A stretch of 64,000 nt of DNA from Pogonophryne albipinna (GCA_028583405.1 JAPTMU010000282.1:7426-71425), one strand, 5' to 3'. Shown: positions 23,854 through 36,584, counted from the stretch's first letter. A program made the numbers and translations. Notes: a model not told the origin generated them from the letters alone.

Positions 23854-25602
23854 CAGGGGCGTCGCCTGGACCTGGAAACATTCGGGGCTTAGCCCACAGT
23901 GGCGGCGCTACAGTCGAATTTTCTACTGCAAGGCTCCCCACACGCACATACACAATTGCGCCATCTGGTGTCACAAACGTGTGCCTGCATTAGCTTTGTT
24001 ACGGCAATGGATTGTGGGAGATTCTCATAGCACGTGAGGATCTCTTGAGGGTAAGGTGCCTGTATTATCTCGGTGGACAAAATGTATGTTTTTATTTTAT
24101 AAGGACAATAACGTACTGTTGTGTTTGTTTAGTTTAATGTTAATTGTTTAATGCTCACAGTCACAGCAACTTGTTTTTGTGTGATTGGCTATTTGTTTTA
24201 TATGATTTATCAACGTGATCATCAATAGCTAATCTGAGCTAATAAGCTAATGTGAGCAGCATGGTGCTATTTCTCCAACAGAACCCAGCTCACGTGTCCT
24301 TTTATGCTGTCCATTGAAATGCAGGTATGTGAGTTTTGTACACCAGTTTATTTATGTTTAATGTTTCACATTGCTCCACATGATGCCTCGACTACAAAGT
24401 CGTCCATGTTTCTACGCTTCTTCCTCTGTGTCACAGTTTCGGAATATCAAGATCATTGCACAGGGCCTTGGTCTTGTCATAGACCTCATGTGCTTTCTCG
24501 TTACTTCTGTAACTTTTCAGTGTGTTCTCAACTGTTGTTTTGTAATCTACTGCCTGCACCAAGTCAATTGTTTCTTTCTGCAGGTATTTGTGCAGGCCCT
24601 GAGTGGCGAGAGCAGTGTCTGGAACATGACAGCATGTAGATGGTACTGCATTTTCAAAGCTTGCTTTCCAGTCCCTTTGCTAGAGGGGCTGAAAGGCTCC
24701 CTAAAGTCAAAGCAGGGAGGTTTTTGACATGCCCAGCGAACAAGTTGTTTGTCCCCTACCTCTAGCTGTTTCTGAAATGTTTGCAATCTCTGATGGTGGA
24801 CAAGAGATGTGGAGAAGAAAGAGCAAGGCAAGGCAAGGCCAGGCAAGCTGCTGCAAATACGTTCAAACATGCTGTCGACACGGCAACTATGCTACCATTG
24901 CAGCTGACTTTTCCTCAGAAATACTGTCACATAACATCCATATATTTCAGTGCTAGGTTGATGCTAAGCTAACTATGAAACACTTTAACTGACACGACTC
25001 AGGATCAACTGTGTACTGTAAGTTAGCTTCTAGCTTCATGTCGAACACTGACAGACAGTAAGTCAACATTTCCCAGAGAGCTTTCTTTGAAATCACCAGG
25101 TAACGCTAAAAAAAACAACATTTAGATTGTATGACTAAGTGTTTATTTAATATATCTGGCTAGCTATAGCTACTTGCTAACGGTTTAGCTTACCCACGCG
25201 ATTCAAAGTAACGTCAACTAGCTATAATTTATGCTTTGCTTACATGTTGACATAACTTGTAAGTTTACTGACATTTACATACCTTGCTCAGGTGGTGGCT
25301 CTGGGGTTGTTGTGTGAGCCACCACTTGAGAATTGCCGTCTGTTTTATTAAAAAAAAACTCTGCGTCCGCGGCTGAAAGTTTAAACTTTAAACAACGTCA
25401 ATAGCCAATAAAACACGTTTATTTCCATGCAACTCTCTGATTGGTCTGGTGGTGTCTTGCCTCTGTTGCATTCACTGAACACGGGAAATTACATTCCTGC
25501 CGTCCTCTAGGTAAAGTACGGTTAATGTATTATATTATTGAGGGAGAATTTGTCCGGGGCTAAAGAAAAAACATCCGGGGCCTACCCCAGGCGACGCCCA
25601 TG
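23854..25602 (-). mobile_element. hAT transposon with ZMYM-type transposase relic
   Basis: The termini CAGGGGCGTCGCCTGG (23854) and CCAGGCGACGCCCATG (ending 25602) are inverted, and the flanking octamers CTTTGAGA and CTTTCAGA agree at 7 of 8. The 1.75-kb element carries minus-strand transposase fragments. The right end also occurs in the second duplication copy (near 32300), but without the left end, because the duplication begins inside this element at 24467. Confidence 0.85.
24400..24870 (-). pseudogene. hAT transposase fragment
   Basis: Read on the minus strand, the fragment has FHL/LHAVMFQT, then YLQKETIDLVQAVDYKTAVE, then NTLKSYRSNEKAHEVYDKTK and CNDLDIPKL. This layout resembles the central part of ZMYM1-like hAT transposases, where a leucine-rich helix about DL..A....E.TL..L.....E..F precedes an IPKL-type motif. 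Two or more frameshifts are present, and no catalytic DDE or C-terminal dimerisation region is left. Family assignment is by resemblance only. Confidence 0.45.
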
Positions 25603-25887
25603 CTTTCAGATCATTCGACTATGATGCATGAAACTCAAGGATTTAAAAAGGGAAGACCCAAATGAAAAGGAAGTTTGTCTGAAGTAAATATAATATAATG
25701 ATGAATGTGTATCATTGTGGAACAGTCATGTACAGGCTTCTAAAAACACGGGAGAGTTCACAATGTTCACTGATGAATATCTTGACAGGCCACACTGTCA
25801 AATAGATCAATGTTCTGCAGCTATGTCGACAAACAGGTAAGTGTGGGTTTGAAACAGGAACAAGTCCTGTTTCTCAGGAACAAGTCC

Positions 25888-26560
25888 TGTTTCTCGCTTG
25901 AGGCCAGGAAAAGGCTCTGTGACCTTTTTACCTGTGCTGGACTATGGTGATCTGATCTATATGAATGCACCTGCCCATTACCTGGTCAAGTTAGATGCTG
26001 CGTATCACAGTGCACTGAGATTTGTGACACACTGTAAAGCATTAACCCATCACTGTACCCTGTATGCAAGGGCTGGTTTGCTTTCACTAACTGTACGGAG
26101 GCTCAGTCACTGGTACATTTTTATATACAAAGCCATGTTAGGGAAACTTCCATCATATATCTGCTCCCTGATCTCACGGCGAATTGTAAGTGGCTACTGC
26201 CTGAGATCGAATGCTGTGGTTTTATTAAATGTGCCAACTGCTAGAACTGTCTTAGGGAAGACAGCTTTTAGATGCGCAGCTCCTCTGTCTTGGAACAGTC
26301 TGCAAATTAAATGGAAACTGAACAATCTGGTGCCACTAAATGTTTTTAAAGCTCGGTTGGATGCTAGTCAATCGGAAGCTATTGGTACCTGTTTATGTGG
26401 ATAATTATGTAAATGATGCTGTATGATGTCCTTTTGTTGTTCTATTTATGTTTTTATGTTTCATGTGGAACTACTTGAGCAGGTCTCCCTTGAAAAAGAG
26501 ATCAATGATCTCAATGGGATTCATCTGTATAAATAAAGGTTTGAAATGAAATGAAATGGA
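25888..26560 (+). mobile_element. 3' fragment of a CR1/L2-group LINE (dup. copy 1)
   Basis: A 168-codon frame includes VLDYGDLIYMNAPAH, VTHCKALTHHCTLYARAGL, RRLSHWYIFIYKAMLGKLP and FRCAAPLSWNSLQ, the C-terminal domain downstream of the reverse transcriptase. It is the same family as the longer LINE at 56225-58000. The end TTGAAAAAGAGATCAATGAT then AATAAAGGTTTGAAATG is the 3' terminus with a GAAAT repeat. It is 5'-truncated, as usual for LINE copies. Confidence 0.85.
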
Positions 26561-26872
26561 ATAGAGCCAAAGTCAACCTCTGTAAAGGTTCAGGTTTAGT
26601 GCCCGAGATGAAAGTGGTTCAGCTTTTATCACAACATCAGGACACTTTGATTTCTCTTTTACTCTTATAGATTCCGACCCAACAAGTGGTGATACCTTCT
26701 CAGACATCCTCAGACATCCTCACCCCAACAGCAGCAGCCAGAAAACAGCTAGAGCTCCACTCTATCACAGGCAGGAGCTCAGCAGCTACAGGTGAAACAC
26801 ACCTCCCATGCTCAGGCTAAACATGTATCATACCCTGACATATCGCTTTGCCATACTGTCAAAGACTAATTC

Positions 26873-27845
26873 GTAATAACGTAACCAGATGAGTGATTAC
26901 AGCACCCGGTATCATTTTACACACATTTGTATCATACAGATGCAGGACTTACACACGCCTGTTATCTAACCGACAGGTCCGCACGCACTCTCCAGCCCAA
27001 ACTCTAATAAGCATTCATTCACAAACTAAATCAGGAGACCTTTAACGTTTTACGTCCGATTCGCTCCTTTGTTCCTCCCTGTACACAGCTCCAGTTTGGG
27101 CATTGGCCTGTCATCAGATTGTATTTGTTGTTGCTGTTGTAGCGGAAGTTTAGTACAATTATTTTTGATTAAACACTCCAAATCTCCACCCTCCATAATT
27201 GCACTTGCTTCAGTTGCTTGCTACTTTCTAACGGAAAGTGGTGCAGTGACGCTATCTATCTTCTATCGATTAGTTTTATGATTCGAAAATTATAAAAGTA
27301 GGGTAGACATGTGGATATTATCCGACTGAACACAATGTGCATTTATCTAACAGGTTCGTTATCCACTGACCTTATTTCGAGCTATTTTCCAAAATCCTAT
27401 GGAGAAATTCCATTGCTTTCTGTCGAGGGAAACCGGGTTTTAGGACGCGTCACTGCAACACTAAATTGATGCGATTTGATTGGATTGTGAGGCAAGGGAA
27501 GCCAGCCGCCTCTGGCTTCCCTTGACATGGCCCTGACTAATCACAGGTTGGCAGGGGCATGACGTGAGCCTTGTCTGATTGGTCAATCCCTCCATTTTTT
27601 TTCACCAAGGGAAGCCAATTTCGGCTGGCCTCCTCTCGCAGCAGAGAGTGCAATCTACTGTTTCACCATAACATCTAGAGGGGCGCTGTTTCACTCTTTG
27701 TAAAATACTCAATGAGAATGGGGGAGAGACGGGCTGGCAGCAACACACAACAAAGAATTTTTATTTATTTAATAAAATTATAACTACAATCCGAAAAAAC
27801 AGGGGAAGCCTGGCTTCCCTTGGCCTCCAGGAGAAAACGCCACTG
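26873..27845. mobile_element. hAT element missing its left end (dup. copy 1)
   Basis: It matches the complete element at 33796-34847 in the other duplication copy, but its left terminus and left TSD lie in the 291 bp deleted here. The right end GCCACTG is followed by the right TSD GGTGTTTA at 27846-27853. It contains a 13-bp stem (27493-27505 with 27512-27524) and the near-palindrome GGGAAGCCTGGCTTCCC. No transposase ORF is seen. Confidence 0.85.
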
Positions 27846-27979
27846 GGTGTTTACGCACCATCCCCCAATATGTGGATTAACTCTCTGTAAACTAGTTAAA
27901 AGGTCTATCAAGAGAGAGGCTGGTCAGATTTGACATGGCAACCCACCAGGGCAGTCAGAATCTCTGGCTGTGTGACTTG

Positions 27980-29593
27980 CAGTGTTGGGACTAACGCGTT
28001 ACAAACTAACGCGTTACTGTAACGCAACTACCCTTTGCGGTAACTAATAACGTTACTAGTTACCTATTCCCATTCAGTAACGCCATTATAGTTACTGTGA
28101 TTTAAATGGGTGCGTTACTGCGTTACAATATGTGATGGAACTGAACCGAATCTCCCTGCGGATGTAACTTACAGGCGAATACAGCGATGTCCTCTCACAG
28201 TACCATGGAAAAGTGAAAGTGACCAGAGAGGAGTGATGATTGGTTAACGCGGGGTAACATTTCAGGGTAAGCCAATCAGAGACAGAGTTGGGCGGGTCTT
28301 GCCTTATGGGGAAAATACACAGACACACAAACACTTGGGCCCATTCCCAAACTGCCCCCTACACCCTACCCCTACACCCTACCCCTACACCCTACCCCTC
28401 CGTTTGCGCGTTCACGCGGAGGGTCCGCCACATTAAGGGCTGTTCCAAAGCAACGAGTGTGGAGGGGGAGTGGGTTATCAAGCCCTCAAACAGCGAGTCT
28501 GCAGCGATGCTGACTTGAGACCGGTCTCTACCTGACCGGAGTCACGCTGTGTGTGTCCGTCGGGAAACAAGCTGTTAAAAAGTAGTTCCAGCAAACATCC
28601 ACTGATAAACTGCAATGTTAACAACCTCATGATGACCTCATATGTTTTTAACTTAGGATCAAACCTGTGTTTAGTCTAGAAAAAGGTACAATTGTGCATT
28701 TTATTATAAAGTTGTGTATATTTACAGACCGTTGCAAAAACTAAGAAGCTTATAAACATCAGGTTTAAAACTAAAAGAGCTTTGAAACACAATGAAAGAT
28801 GTTTGGAGTTTTATTTGAGTTATTCATTTAAACTTTTTGTCTAAGAGATGCTGATTTGAAACCGTTGTTACATACAGTTACGGCATTTCCTGTTTCTGCC
28901 GGAGAGAGGCGAGGCCGTCCCAAAGCTTGCTGCTGTATTTACTCCCTCCATCTGACAGGAGGGAGCCTCGTTGAGCTGCGAGTGTGGCTACAGACGGAGA
29001 TCACTCCATCATGGAGGGGTAGGGTCGAGGGAGTGGTTTGGGATTGGGCCTTGCTAACACACACACATACACGGCAACGCCCACCACCAGCACACACACA
29101 CACACACACACACACAATGGCAGATGCAAGTATCAGCGAGAGCAGCAGCGCATTTACAACTTGGAGATATAACCACTATTTTCAATTTGTGGGGATAAAG
29201 GACGCAAACAATATTATGGTCAAATGTAAACTGTGTGCAGGACAGAAAGCATTGTCCACTTGCTTGTTGAGGCTACAATAAAGATGCCTGTCAAAATGTC
29301 TAAACATATCTTTTGTGTTTGATTGTTCCACTACATTTCATAATGATGATTGCTAGAATGATGGGGAGTTGTCTTTTCTCTTACTGTGCCACAGAACAAC
29401 ACAAACACTTGTATTGTTATTGTTATTATTTTTAAAGTAAAGTAACTTGTTACTAGTTACTTTTATAATTTAGTAACTAATACAGTAACTAGTTACTTTT
29501 ATAATGTAGTAACTAATAAAGTAACTTACTTTTTTGAGAGCAGTAACTATAACTATTACTAGTTACTTTTTTTAAGTAACTTGCCCAACACTG
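27980..29593 (+). mobile_element. hAT element with BED-finger remnant (dup. copy 1)
   Basis: It begins CAGTGTTGGGACTAACGCG and ends GTAACTTGCCCAACACTG, flanked by perfect TSDs GTGACTTG at 27972-27979 and 29594-29601. Subterminal GTTAC/GTAAC motifs are repeated many times. The 5' end of a transposase gene survives at 29117-29281. A 12-bp CCCTACACCCTA-type tandem repeat lies at about 28359-28400 (three units here, four in the other copy). Confidence 0.92.
29117..29281 (+). pseudogene. hAT transposase N-terminus with partial BED zinc finger
   Basis: A 54-codon frame beginning MADASISESSSAF, preceded by a CA repeat. It contains the aromatic start YFQF then NIMVKCKLCAGQKALST, where C-K-L-C is the first half of a BED finger. 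The His half and the whole catalytic region are absent: after CLLRLQ the frame stops at 29281 and AT-rich subterminal DNA follows, so the gene lost its body by internal deletion. Confidence 0.65.
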
Positions 29594-29601
29594 GTGACTT
29601 G

Positions 29602-30356
29602 TGATGTGAATTTCTCCGGCCGATAGTTGTAATAAACACCAGTGTTTGACATCAAAGCTCCAGCTCTCCTCGTGTCTCTCTGAGTCCTGTCTCTCCATTG
29701 CTGCAGAAGTTTCCCTTACACTGACCAAAGTATTTTTTTCTCTGGACACTCAACTCTCATTACCATGGGTGTCCCCTTTTGTCTTCCACTCTTCCCCTCT
29801 GCATGCTGCTCATTCCTGCATGACCTTTAGTCTTGGGCCAATGATCCAAGTCCTATCCTGTCCCCTCCACTCAACGCAGAGCACCTCCTCTATCAGGCCT
29901 CTTGCCTCTCTGCTCTGCCGGTACTCTACAGAGCAAAACAACAGAAGTTGTGTGGGTGGGTGTATGTGGGTCAGGTGTGAAGTATTGTGGGTCACATTCA
30001 TAATGATGATTCATCCACACATTATCCCTTATCTATGAGAGCCATTACCCACCATCCAACAAGCCAAAAAACGTTTGTTGACACAAATATTTAGTGATTT
30101 AGTTAGCGTGCAAACATGCTCATATGGATTTGTTTTGTGAGCTGTTGACCTGATGGTGCTAAGCATTGGCGGTGGACAGTGTGTGTTGGACTGTGCTGTG
30201 GGTCCTCATTTGGCCGTAGATACGATTCAATGTCCTCCACTAACCTCCCTGCAGTTATTTAACATCAGCAATCTTTTGTGTTCGTAGACTTTGAGAGGAC
30301 GGCATGAAGTCAGTGATTTGTTTGATTCGATAGACTCGTAAATCGAATGTTTTGTT
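29602..30356. other. No gene recognised (dup. copy 1)
   Basis: Single-copy-looking DNA within the duplication; the ORF at 29646-30038 has no family resemblance. A 72-bp difference from copy 2 falls near 30177. Confidence 0.4.
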
Positions 30357-30599
30357 TACATCCTTTAAGATACAGGCGGAGAGAAAGTGAGGAGCAGGGA
30401 CGTGCAAGAAGGGTCTTTAGAGATGAAAGAAAGCCTTTTGTGGGTTTTCTTCGGAAGTTTTTCCTTGTACGATGTGAGGGTCTAAGGACAGAGGGTCTAA
30501 GGACAGAGGGTGTCGTATTGTCATACTGATATTTTGTACAAACTGTGAAGTCCACTGAGACAAATGTAACATTTGTGATATTGGGCTATATAAATAAAC

Positions 30600-30660
<61 letters not shown>

Positions 30661-30678
30661 CTGATTGATTGATTGGTG
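30357..30678 (+). mobile_element. Retroposon 3' end with TGAT tail (dup. copy 1)
   Basis: It contains TTTTTCCTTGTACGATGTGA, two GGTCTAAGGACAGA repeats, GATATTGGGCTATATAAATA and then about 19 TTGA units with one TGAC interruption. The GGGCTATATAAATAAA plus short tandem tail is the layout of a LINE or LINE-dependent SINE 3' end. No coding part is recognised. Confidence 0.55.
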
Positions 30679-31180
30679 CATGCCAGCTGCTGTTGATCAA
30701 GAACACAGATATTGTGTTACACTTTAAGTCTTCCAGTTTCTCCTGATAGTCCTTTGTGTGACTGTCTGTAAAACCCAGATGTGAAACCCTCCATCAAAGC
30801 AACGTGCATGCATGAGTGTGTTTGTGTGGACTACCCCCCCCCCACCCCAGACTGACTGTTTCTGCAGAGATTTAGCACTCGTACTCATAAATATTACAGC
30901 CTCTGTGGCTTTACTTAATGAATCATGCAGCGTCTCAGCAGATGCTGTTCCTCCTCCGGTTTGAATGGATCATAATCGATGATGATGGATGGAACCCCAG
31001 ATGAGAGTTCAGTGTGCAGGAAGTCCGTTCTTACAAAGTGTCTGAAAAGGTTTCAAGTTTCAAATCTATCCCGAGCAAATGATTTACAATTCGTACCATG
31101 CATAGTTTGGATTAAATGGACATTTCAGGTGTTCAGCTGATTAGTCGCTAAGTGTGCGCACTATGTACTGAATATTGAGT
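30679..31180. other. No gene recognised (dup. copy 1)
   Basis: A poly-C run is near 30833. The duplication junction lies at 31180/31181. Confidence 0.45.
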
Positions 31181-32315
31181 CTTGGTCTTGTCATAGACCT
31201 CATGTGCTTTCTCGTTACTTCTGTAACTTTTCAGTGTGTTCTCAACTGCTGTTTTGTAATCTACTGCCTGCACCAAGTCAATTGTTTCTTTCTGCAGGTA
31301 TTTGTGCAGGCCCTGAGTGGTTGAGAGCGGTGTCTGGAACATGACAGCATGTAGATGGTACTGCATTTTCAAAGCTTGCTTTCCAGTCCCTTTGCTAGAG
31401 GGGCTGAAAGGCTCCCTAAAGTCAAAGCAGGGAGGTTTTTGACATGCCCAGCGAACAAGTTGTTTGTCCCCTACCTCTAGCTGTTTCTGAAATGTTTGCA
31501 ATCTCTGATGGTGGACAAGAGATGTGGAGAAGAAAGAGCAAGGCAAGGCAAGGCCAGGCAAGCTGCTGCAAATACGTTCAAACATGCTGTCGACACGGCA
31601 ACTATGCTACCATTGCAGCTGACTTTTCCTCAGAAATACTGTCACGTAACATCCATATATTTCAGTGCTAGGTTGATGCTAAGCTAACTATGAAACACTT
31701 TAACTGACAGGACTCAGGATCAACTGTGTACTGTAAGTTAGCTTCTAGCTTCATGTCGAACACTGACAGACAGTAAGTCAACATTTCCCAGAGAGCTTTC
31801 TTTGAAATCACCAGGTAACGCTAAAAAACACAACATTTAGATTGTATGACTAAGTGTTTATTTAATATATCTGGCTAGCTATAGCTACTTGCTAACGGTT
31901 TAGCTTACCCACGCAATTCAAAGTAACGTCAACTAGCTATAATTTATGCTTTGCTTACATGTTGACATAACTTGTAAGTTTACTGACATTTACATACCTT
32001 GCTCAGGTGGTGGCTCTGGGGTTGTTGTGTGAGCCACCACTTGAGAATTGCCGTCTGTTTTATTAAAAAAAAACTCTGCGTCCGCGGCTGAAAGTTTAAA
32101 CTTTAAACAACGTCAATAGCCAATAAAACACGTTTATTTCCATGCAACTCTCTGATTGGTCTGGTGGTGTCTTGCCTCTGTTGCATTCACTGAACACGGG
32201 AAATTACATTCCTGCCGTCCTCTAGGTAAAGTACGGTTAATGTATTATATTATTGAGGGAGAATTTGTCCGGGGCTAAAGAAAAAACATCCGGGGCCTAC
32301 CCCAGGCGACGCCCA
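31181..32315 (-). mobile_element. hAT right half repeated by the duplication
   Basis: Equivalent to 24467-25602; ends CCAGGCGACGCCCATG then CTTTCAGA. The left terminus is absent because the duplication breakpoint is inside the element. Minus-strand transposase relics (KTAVENTLKSYRSNEKAH) are present and here read through the junction into unrelated DNA as one 145-codon frame. Confidence 0.85.
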
Positions 32316-32602
32316 TGCTTTCAGATCATTCGACTATGATGCATGAAACTCAAGGATTTAAAAAGGGAAGACCCAAATGAAAAGGAAGTTTGTCTGAAGT
32401 AAATATAATATAATGATGAATGTGTATCATTGTGGAACAGTCATGTACAGGCTTCTAAAAACACGGGAGAGTTCACAATGTTCACTGATGAATATCTTGA
32501 CAGGCCACACTGTCAAATAGATCAATGTTCTGCAGCTATGTCGACAAACAGGTAAGTGTGGGTTTGAAACAGGAACAAGTCCTGTTTCTCAGGAACAAGT
32601 CC

Positions 32603-33275
32603 TGTTTCTCGCTTGAGGCCAGGAAAAGGCTCTGTGACCTTTTTACCTGTGCTGGACTATGGTGATCTGATCTATATGAATGCACCTGCCCATTACCTGG
32701 TCAAGTTAGATGCTGCATATCACAGTGCACTGAGATTTGTGACACACTGTAAAGCATTAACCCATCACTGTACACTGTATGCAAGGGCTGGTTTGCTTTC
32801 ACTAACTGTACGGAGGCTCAGTCACTGGTACATTTTTATATACAAAGCCATGTTAGGGAAACTTCCATCATATATCTGCTCCCTGATCTCACGGCGAATT
32901 GTAAGTGGCTACTGCCTGAGATCGCATGCTGTGGTTTTATTAAATGTGCGAACTGCTAGGACTGTCTTAGGGAAGACAGCTTTTAGATGCGCAGCTCCTC
33001 TGTCTTGGAACAGTCTGCAAATTAAATGGAAACTGAACAATCTGGTGCCACTAAATGTTTTTAAAGCTCGGTTGGATGCTAGTCAATCGGAAGCTATTGG
33101 TACCTGTTTATGTGGATAATTATGTAAATGATGCTGTATGATGTCCTTTTGTTGTTCTATTTATGTTTTTATGTTTCATGTGGAACTACTTGAGCAGCTC
33201 TCCCTTGAAAAAGAGATCAATGATCTCAATGGGATTCATCTGTATAAATAAAGGTTTGAAATGAAATGAAATGGA
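32603..33275 (+). mobile_element. 3' fragment of a CR1/L2-group LINE (dup. copy 2)
   Basis: Same fragment as at 25888-26560; the 168-codon frame is intact and differs at two residues (Asn to His in CLRSxAVV, Pro to Arg in LLNVxTART). Confidence 0.85.
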
Positions 33276-33795
33276 ATAGAGCCAAAGTCAACCTCTGTAA
33301 AGGTTCAGGTTTAGTGCCCGAGATGAAAGTGGTTCAGCTTTTATCACAACATCAGGACACTTTGATTTCCCTTTTACTCTTATAGATTCCGACCCAACAA
33401 GTGGTGATACCCCCATCTTCTCAGACATCCTCACCCCAACAGCAGCAGCCAGAAAGCAGCTAGAGCTCCACTCTATCACAGGCAGGAGCTCAGCAGCTAC
33501 AGGTGAAACACACCTCCCATGCTCAGGCTAAACATGTATCATACCCTGACATATCGCTTTGCCATACTGTCAAAGACTAATTCTTCCTTACTTCTAGATA
33601 TTTAACCTTTCTGCCTGTTGACGTTTATCACCAACCCTGAGTCTGTTATCTCCCATAAGGAATGTGCTAATGTAGTCATATGGTGTTGTTCCCAGTTTTA
33701 TGACCGGTCAACTCTCGGTCACAGAGCCTAAGAGCCAGGCAGGTGATTGAGTATTTCCAGATGTCGGGGATATCTCCAGTGTTCCCAGGTGTTTA

Positions 33796-34847
33796 CAGTA
33801 GCGTGGCGTGGGGGAAAAATGAGGGGAAGCCAATAATACGTCCTTTCTTTTGGGTCGGGGGTGTGGTGGTCAATGTAATAACGTAACCAGATGAGTGATT
33901 ACAGCACCCGGTATCATTTTACACACATTTGTATCATACAGATGCAGGACTTACACACGCCTGTTATCTAACCGACAGGTCCGCACGCACTCTCCAGCCC
34001 AAACTCTAATAAGCATTCATTCACAAACTAAATCAGGAGACCTTTAACGTTTTACGTCCGATTCGCTCCTTTGTTCCTCCCTGTACACAGCTCCAGTTTG
34101 GGCATTGGCCTGTCATCAGATTGTATTTGTTGTTGCTGCTGTAGCGGAAGTTTAGTACAATTATTTTTGATTAAACACTCCAAATCTCCACCCTCCATAA
34201 TTGCACTTGCTTCAGTTGCTTGCTACTTTCTAACGGAAAGTGGTGCAGTGACGCTATCTATCTTCTATCGATTAGTTTTATGATTCGAAAATTATAAAAG
34301 TAGGGTAGACATGTGGATATTATCCGACTGAACACAATGTGCATTTATCTAACAGGTTCGTTATCCACTGACCTTATTTCGAGCTATTTTCCAAAATCCT
34401 ATGGAGAAATTCCATTGCTTTCTGTCGAGGGAAACCGGGTTTTAGGACGCGTCACTGCAACACTAAATTGATGCGATTTGATTGGATTGTGAGGCAAGGG
34501 AAGCCAGCCGCCTCTGGCTTCCCTTGACATGGCCCTGACTAATCACAGGTTGGCAGGGGCATGACGTGAGCCTTGTCTGATTGGTCAATCCCTCCATTTT
34601 TTTTCACCAAGGGAAGCCAATTTCGGCTGGCCTCCTCTCGCAGCAGAGAGTGCAATCTACTGTTTCACCATAACATCTAGAGGGGCGCTGTTTCACTCTT
34701 TGTAAAATACTCAATGAGAATGGGGGAGAGACGGGCTGGCAGCAACACACAACAAAGTGTTTTTATTTATTTAATAAAATTATAACTACAATCCGAAAAA
34801 ACAGGGGAAGCCTGGCTTCCCTTGGCCTCCAGGAGAAAACGCCACTG
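33796..34847. mobile_element. Complete non-autonomous hAT element (dup. copy 2)
   Basis: The left end CAGTAGCGTGGCG and the right end (complement CAGTGGCGTTTTC) sit between perfect TSDs GGTGTTTA at 33788-33795 and 34848-34855. Length is 1,052 bp. It has hairpins built on GGGAAGCC/GGCTTCCC and no transposase frame. Its intact TSD shows that the shorter copy at 26873-27845 is the deleted one. Confidence 0.9.
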
Positions 34848-34981
34848 GGTGTTTACGCACCATCCCCCAATATGTGGATTAACTCTCTGTAAACTAGTTA
34901 AAAGGTCTATCAAGAGAGAGGCTGGTCAGATTTGACATGGCAACCCACCAGGGCAGTCAGAATCTCTGGCTGTGTGACTTG

Positions 34982-36102
34982 CAGTGTTGGGACTAACGCG
35001 TTACAAACTAACGCGTTACTGTAACGCAACTACCCTTTGCGGTAACTAATAACGTTACTAGTTACCTATTCCCATTCAGTAACGCCATTATAGTTACTGT
35101 GATTTAAATGGGTGCGTTACTGCGTTACAATATGTGATGGAACTGAACCGAATCTCCCTGCGGATGTAACTTACAGGCGAATACAGCGATGTCCTCTCAC
35201 AGTACCATGGAAAAGTGAAAGTGACCAGAGAGGAGTGATGATTGGTTAACGCGGGGTAACATTTCAGGGTAAGCCAATCAGAGACAGAGTTGGGCGGGTC
35301 TTGCCTTATGGGGAAAATACACAGACACACAAACACTTGGGCCCATTCCCAAACTGCCCCCTACACCCTACCCCTACACCCTACCCCTACACCCTACCCC
35401 TACACCCTACCCCTCCGTTTGCGCGTTCACGCGGAGGGTCCGCCACATTAAGGGCTGTTCCAAAGCAACGAGTGTGGAGGGGGAGTGGGTTATAAAGCCC
35501 TCAAACAGCGAGTCTGCAGCGATGCTGACTTGAGACCGGTCTCTACCTGACCGGAGTCACGCTGTGTGTGTCCGTCGGGAAACAAGCTGTTAAAAAGTAG
35601 TTCCAGCAAACATCCACTGATAAACTGCGATGTTAACAACCTCATGATGACCTCATATGTTTTTAACTTAGGATCAAACCTGTGTTTAGTCTAGAAAAAG
35701 GTACAATTGTGCATTTTATTATAAAGTTGTGTATATTTACAGACCGTTGCAAAAACTAAGAAGCTTATAAACATCAGGTTTAAAACTAAAAGAGCTTTGA
35801 AACACAATGAAAGATGTTTGGAGTTTTATTTGAGTTATTCATTTAAACTTTTTTGTCTAAGAGATGCTGATTTGAAACCGTTGTTACATACAGTTACGGC
35901 ATTTCCTGTTTCTGCCGGAGAGAGGCGAGGCCGTCCCAAAGCTTGCTGCTGTATTTACTCCCTCCATCTGACAGGAGGAGCCTCGTTGAGCTGCGAGTCT
36001 GGCTACAGACGGAGATCACTCCATCACGGAGGGGTAGGGTCGAGGGAGTGGTTTGGGATTGGGCCTTGCTAACACACACACATACACGGCAACGCCCACC
36101 AC

Positions 36103-36137
<35 letters not shown>

Positions 36138-36576
36138 GGCAGATGCAAGTATCAGCGAGAGCAGCAGCGCATTTACAACTTGGAGATATAACCACTATTT
36201 TCAATTTGTGGGGATAAAGGACGCAAACAATATTATGGTCAAATGTAAACTGTGTGCAGGACAGAAAGCATTGTCCACTTGCTTGTTGAGGCTACAATAA
36301 AGATGCCTGTCAAAATGTCTAAACATATCTTTTGTGTTTGATTGTTCCACTACATTTCATAATGATGATTGCTAGAATGATGGGGAGTTGTCTTTTCTCT
36401 TACTGTGCCACAGAACAACACAAACACTTGTATTGTTATTGTTATTATTTTTAAAGTAAAGTAACTTGTTACTAGTTACTTTTATAATGTAGTAACTAAT
36501 AAAGTAACTTACTTTTTTGAGAGCAGTAACTATAACTATTACTAGTTACTTTTTTTAAGTAACTTGCCCAACACTG
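34982..36576 (+). mobile_element. hAT element with BED-finger remnant (dup. copy 2)
   Basis: Counterpart of 27980-29593 with the same TSD GTGACTTG at 34974-34981 and 36577-36584. The transposase N-terminal remnant is at 36136-36300. It has four CCCTACACCCTA-type units, a longer CA run and one fewer 31-bp GTAAC-rich unit than copy 1. Confidence 0.92.
36136..36300 (+). pseudogene. hAT transposase N-terminus (dup. copy 2)
   Basis: Identical in layout to 29117-29281: MADASISESSSAF, then MVKCKLCAGQ, stop after CLLRLQ. Only the first half of a BED finger is left, with no catalytic region. Confidence 0.65.
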
Positions 36577-36584
36577 GTGACTTG

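Larger units (their letters stand above)
24467..31180 (+). repeat. Tandem segmental duplication, copy 1 (6.7 kb)
   Basis: From CTTGGTCTTGTCATAGACC at 24467 to TGAATATTGAGT at 31180, the sequence is repeated directly at 31181-38229. In the 507-bp LINE reading frame I count five substitutions between copies. Copy 1 lacks 291 bp that copy 2 has at 33584-33874 and about 72 bp near 37155, and carries an extra 31-bp tandem unit near 29470. The contents are described as separate features. Confidence 0.95.

Noticed and set aside
27069..27281. 70-codon frame with a Cys run (repeated at 34071)
   Set aside because: Lies inside a non-autonomous hAT; both copies exist only because of the duplication; no family resemblance.
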